Below are positions 5,208 through 7,855 of a stretch of DNA of 7,855 nt, piece by piece (position 1 is the stretch's first letter; each line of letters starts with the position of its first letter). Below the pieces are notes generated by a model that was not told the origin of the DNA, did no database searches, and saw only the letters and a list, made by a program, of their open reading frames with translations. A program made the position numbers and the translations under genes. Source of the DNA: Frankiaceae bacterium (GTDB lineage Bacteria > Actinomycetota > Actinomycetes > JAFAQI01); NCBI GenBank assembly GCA_030840615.1, contig JAVEEE010000396.1, forward strand, positions 1 to 7,855. The letters are read 5' to 3'.

Positions 5208-5642
5208 ATGCTGCTGGAGCGCTTCGACCCCTTCCTCGCCGAGTTCGATCGGCTCACGCAGCGCACGTTCGGGACATCTGACGGCGTCGGCCTTCCGATG
5301 GACGTGATCCGTCGCGGTGAGGAGCTCGTCGTCCGCGTCGACCTTCCCGGTGTCGCGTCGGACAAGATCGACCTGACCGTGGAGAACCACGTGCTCACCA
5401 TCACCGCCGAGCGCCGGGCGAGCTACGGCGAGGGCGACCAGGTCCTCGCTCAGGAGCGCTTCGACGGCGTGATCAGCCGCCGGCTTCGCGTCCCCGACTG
5501 GGTCGACGCCGAGGCCGTGACGGCCGACTACGCCGACGGCGTGCTGACGATCGCCCTGCCGCTGGCGGAGAAGGCCAAGCCGCGGCGCATCACCGTGGCG
5601 ACCTCCGCCCAGGGCACCGAGCAGACGCAGATCACGTGCTGA
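5208..5642 (+). CDS. Hsp20-family small heat-shock protein
   Basis: This 144-residue protein is an ATP-independent chaperone of the alpha-crystallin family, which binds unfolding proteins in the cytoplasm. The short N-terminal arm (MLLERFDPFLAEFDRL) is followed by the alpha-crystallin domain from about residue 25. It runs from PMDVIRRGEELVVRVDLPGV through VLTITAERR to the signature ADGVLTIALPL near the end. RITV provides the C-terminal I-x-V anchor used in oligomer assembly. The tail is short and polar and ends in cysteine 144, the only cysteine in the protein and an unusual terminal residue. The start is fixed by AGGAGGTG eight bases upstream. The MerR-like regulator gene follows after 24 bases, so the two probably form a self-controlled heat-shock operon. 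Confidence 0.95.
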   Translation: MLLERFDPFLAEFDRLTQRTFGTSDGVGLPMDVIRRGEELVVRVDLPGVASDKIDLTVENHVLTITAERRASYGEGDQVLAQERFDGVISRRLRVPDWVDAEAVTADYADGVLTIALPLAEKAKPRRITVATSAQGTEQTQITC

Positions 5643-5666
5643 GCCGGATCACCGGAGCGACGACGG

Positions 5667-5966
5667 ATGCGCCTGCCGCATGACGAGGACAGTGGCCTGC
5701 CGATCTTCACAGTCGGCCAGGTCGCCGACATGCTCGACGTGCGGCAGGCGTTCCTTCGCCGACTCGAGTCCCAGGAGCTCGTGAACCCCGAGCGGTCCGA
5801 CGGCAACCAACGTCGTTACAGCCGCGACGACATCGACCGGGTCACCCACATCTGCGACCTCGTCGACGACGGCCTCACTCTCGCCGGAGTCCGCCGTGTG
5901 CTCGAGCTGCAGGCCGAGGTCACATCGCTGAAGAAGCAGCTCGCCGAGGCCAAGCGCAAGCAATAG
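5667..5966 (+). CDS. MerR/HspR-like transcriptional regulator
   Basis: This is a 99-residue regulator of the MerR superfamily, closest in layout to HspR. FTVGQVADMLDVRQAFLRRLESQELV (14-39) is the helix-turn-helix, and NQRRYSRDDI (47-56) is the wing with the typical RRYS. LTLAGVRRVLELQ (70-82) leads into a short coiled coil ending LKKQLAEAKRKQ, which would serve dimerisation. There is no metal- or drug-binding domain and only one cysteine, in the connecting helix. HspR proteins share this size and the L-x-G-V/I-x-x-V-L-E-L segment, and they repress chaperone genes until unfolded protein accumulates. ATG 5667 has GGAG nine bases upstream. The position just after hsp20 suggests that it represses this operon; the dnaK operon could be a further target elsewhere in the genome. 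Confidence 0.88.
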   Translation: MRLPHDEDSGLPIFTVGQVADMLDVRQAFLRRLESQELVNPERSDGNQRRYSRDDIDRVTHICDLVDDGLTLAGVRRVLELQAEVTSLKKQLAEAKRKQ

Positions 5967-5971
5967 GGGCG

Positions 5972-5999
5972 CTGACCTTCCAACCGCACGGGCGATACT
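5972..5999 (+). promoter_or_regulatory. Candidate leaderless promoter of nhaA
   Basis: CTGACC (5972-5977) and GATACT (5994-5999) are 16 bases apart. The −10 ends six bases before the GTG at 6006, so transcription would start at the initiation codon. No Shine-Dalgarno sequence lies before that GTG, which agrees with leaderless translation. Read-through from the hsp20 operon is also possible, as no terminator is seen in the 39-base gap. Confidence 0.35.
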
Positions 6000-6005
6000 G
6001 CCTGC

Positions 6006-7855
6006 GTGAGCGAGGCGAGATCGGTCTTCCGTGCCCCGCTGCGGGCCTTCGTCCGCACGGAGGTCGGCGGAGCCACCGTGCTCGTCGTGTCCGCGGTCGC
6101 AGCCCTGCTGTGGGTCAACATCGACTCCTCGTCGTACGACGACATCTGGCACACCACGCTGTCGGTCGGCTTGGGCGACGACAGCGTCGCCCAGGATCTC
6201 CGCGGCTGGGTCAACAGCGGCCTCATGACCTTCTTCTTCTTCGTCGTCGGACTCGAAGCCCGTCGGGAGCTCGACATCGGTGAGCTGCGCGAGCGGCAAC
6301 GGGTCGTCCTTCCGCTGCTGGCGGGGCTGGCCGGGATGGCACTGCCCGTGCTCATCTATCTCGCGATCAACTCGGGAGACCCGTCGGCGCACGGCTGGGG
6401 CGCGGCGATGTCGACGGACACGGCGTTCGCGCTGGGCGTGCTCACACTCGTCGGGCCTCGTTTCCCCGACCGCCTGCGCGCCTTCATGCTCGCCGTCGTC
6501 GTCGTCGACGACATCGTCGCCCTGCTCGTCATCGCAACGGCCTACACCGACCGGGTGGCGACTCGGGCGCTGCTTGTCGCGCTCGCTCTCTTCGCCCTCG
6601 TGCTCGTCATCCGCTGGCGCAAGGTACGCAACGGACTGGCCTACGCGCTGGTCGGTGCCGCGATGTGGGTGGCGTTGTTCAAGTCCGGCATCGACCCGGT
6701 CGTCGCCGGCCTGGCCCTCGGCTTGCTGACCTATGCCTACCCGGCGGTGCGCACCGACCTCGAACGAGCGACCGAGGACTTCCGGCTGTTCCGGGAGCAG
6801 CCCACTCCCGAGCTCGCCCGGCGCGCCCGGGCCACCGTCGCGTCCGCGATCTCACCCAATGAACGCCTCGCCGAGCTCTGGCATCCATGGACGAGCCTGC
6901 TCGTCGTACCGCTGTTCGCGGTTGCCAACGCGGGCATCCCGATCAGCGGCCGGTTCCTCGCCGATGCCTTCACCTCCGCGCCGACGCTCGGAATCCTCCT
7001 GGGCTACGTCCTCGGCAAGCCCGTCGGCATCGCCGGCGTCTCCTGGCTGGTGAGCCGACTCAGCCGCGGTCGCTGGCATCCGCCGATCGGCTGGGCGTCG
7101 GTCATCGGTGCGGGCGCTGTCGCCGGCATCGGGTTCACGGTGTCGCTGCTGATCGCCTCGCTCGCATTCGACGGGGTGCAGCTGCAGCAGGCCAAGGCCG
7201 GCGTGCTCGCCGCGGCCGTCACTTCGGCGCTGCTGTCCTTCGCCGTCTTCCGCGTCATCGAGCTGCTGCCGCAGCAGCTCCGCATCCGAGCCGTGCTCGG
7301 CACGTCGGACACCATCGTCGACCTCGCGGACCCGGTCGACCCGAAGCGGGACCACATCCGCGGGCCGCTGGAGTCGCCGGTGACCGTCGTCGAGTACGGC
7401 GACCTCGAATGCCCGTATTGCGGGCAAGCGGAGCCGGTCGTCCGCGAGCTACTCGCGGACTTCGGTGACCTGCGCTACGTGTGGCGGCACTTCCCCCTCG
7501 CCGACGTGCATCCGCACGCCAACATGGCCGCCGAGGCGACCGAGGCTGCCGCTGTCCAGGGGGCGTTCTGGGAGATGCACGACCTGATGTTCGAGCACCA
7601 GGACGCACTTCGGTTGGCGGACATCGTCGGCTACGCGACGCAGCTCGGCCTCGACGTCGAACGGTTCAAGAGCGACGTGCAGGAGCACGTGTTCGCCGGG
7701 CGGGTGGCGAGCGATGTCGACAGCGGCGACCTGAGCGGCGTGGGCGGCACACCCACGTTCTTCGTCAACGGTCGCCGCCATCAAGGCGCCTTCGACATCG
7801 AGACCTTGTCGGCAGCCGTGCGAGCCGCTCGGGCGCGAGCTGCGATCGCGGGCTG
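6006..7855 (+). CDS. nhaA: NhaA Na+/H+ antiporter fused to DsbA-like thioredoxin domain
   Basis: This membrane protein exchanges Na+ (or Li+) for protons and supports pH and salt balance. Residues 1 to about 420 are the NhaA antiporter. D138 in STDTAFALGVL matches E. coli D133. D168 and D169 in VVDDIVALLVIA match the ion-binding pair D163/D164. K338 in LGKPVGI matches K300. GIGFTVSLLIASLAF forms a C-terminal transmembrane helix. A linker from about 430 leads to a DsbA/thioredoxin-4-like domain with the active site C469-P-Y-C472 and the cis-proline loop GTPTFF (P583). Fusions of this kind are known in actinobacterial NhaA proteins. The frame is open for 616 codons and reaches the window end on the bases TG. 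The true end is probably a TGA at 7854-7856, so the gene is cut by only one base. GTG 6006 is chosen from the promoter position and the typical N-terminus. Confidence 0.93.
   Translation, partial: MSEARSVFRAPLRAFVRTEVGGATVLVVSAVAALLWVNIDSSSYDDIWHTTLSVGLGDDSVAQDLRGWVNSGLMTFFFFVVGLEARRELDIGELRERQRVVLPLLAGLAGMALPVLIYLAINSGDPSAHGWGAAMSTDTAFALGVLTLVGPRFPDRLRAFMLAVVVVDDIVALLVIATAYTDRVATRALLVALALFALVLVIRWRKVRNGLAYALVGAAMWVALFKSGIDPVVAGLALGLLTYAYPAVRTDLERATEDFRLFREQPTPELARRARATVASAISPNERLAELWHPWTSLLVVPLFAVANAGIPISGRFLADAFTSAPTLGILLGYVLGKPVGIAGVSWLVSRLSRGRWHPPIGWASVIGAGAVAGIGFTVSLLIASLAFDGVQLQQAKAGVLAAAVTSALLSFAVFRVIELLPQQLRIRAVLGTSDTIVDLADPVDPKRDHIRGPLESPVTVVEYGDLECPYCGQAEPVVRELLADFGDLRYVWRHFPLADVHPHANMAAEATEAAAVQGAFWEMHDLMFEHQDALRLADIVGYATQLGLDVERFKSDVQEHVFAGRVASDVDSGDLSGVGGTPTFFVNGRRHQGAFDIETLSAAVRAARARAAIAG

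Overview
The window is GC-rich, with strong G/C preference at third codon positions, GTG starts, promoters that suggest leaderless transcripts, and an actinobacterial type of NhaA–thioredoxin fusion. It therefore looks like chromosomal DNA of a high-GC Gram-positive actinomycete. Genus and order cannot be resolved by eye. There is no insertion sequence, phage gene, CRISPR array or clear sign of recent transfer. The content is mainly signalling, sensing and stress genes.

Left part (1-2602): a short leader with possible RNA structure precedes a membrane-anchored GGDEF–EAL protein (c-di-GMP turnover) on the + strand. A tRNA-Arg(ACG) gene with encoded CCA lies on the − strand just beyond its stop codon.

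Middle-left (2633-4131): a seven-bladed beta-propeller lipoprotein (−) and a MarR-family regulator (+) diverge from an 83-90 bp intergenic region. This region holds an 18-bp near-perfect palindrome, placed in the −35/−10 spacer of the lipoprotein promoter and over the −35 region of the regulator's probable leaderless promoter. The regulator probably controls both genes.

Middle-right (4147-5021, −): two genes overlap by four bases (ATGA). One encodes a stand-alone Lrp/AsnC-type ligand-binding (RAM) domain without a DNA-binding part. The other encodes an ACT-domain protein with an unassigned C-terminal half. Together they look like a small amino-acid-sensing cassette without an obvious output, and they are the least understood part of the window.

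Right part (5121-7855, +): an Hsp20 small heat-shock protein and a 99-residue MerR/HspR-like regulator form a two-gene operon. An imperfect inverted repeat over the promoter may be the autoregulatory operator. A NhaA Na+/H+ antiporter fused to a C-terminal DsbA-like thioredoxin domain (CPYC) follows after 39 bp, apparently with its own leaderless promoter. It runs to the window edge, where only the last base of its probable stop codon is missing.

No wholly new system can be claimed. The best leads are the RAM–ACT pair, the lipoprotein/MarR operator, the Hsp20 operator, and the expected cytoplasmic position of the redox domain on NhaA.
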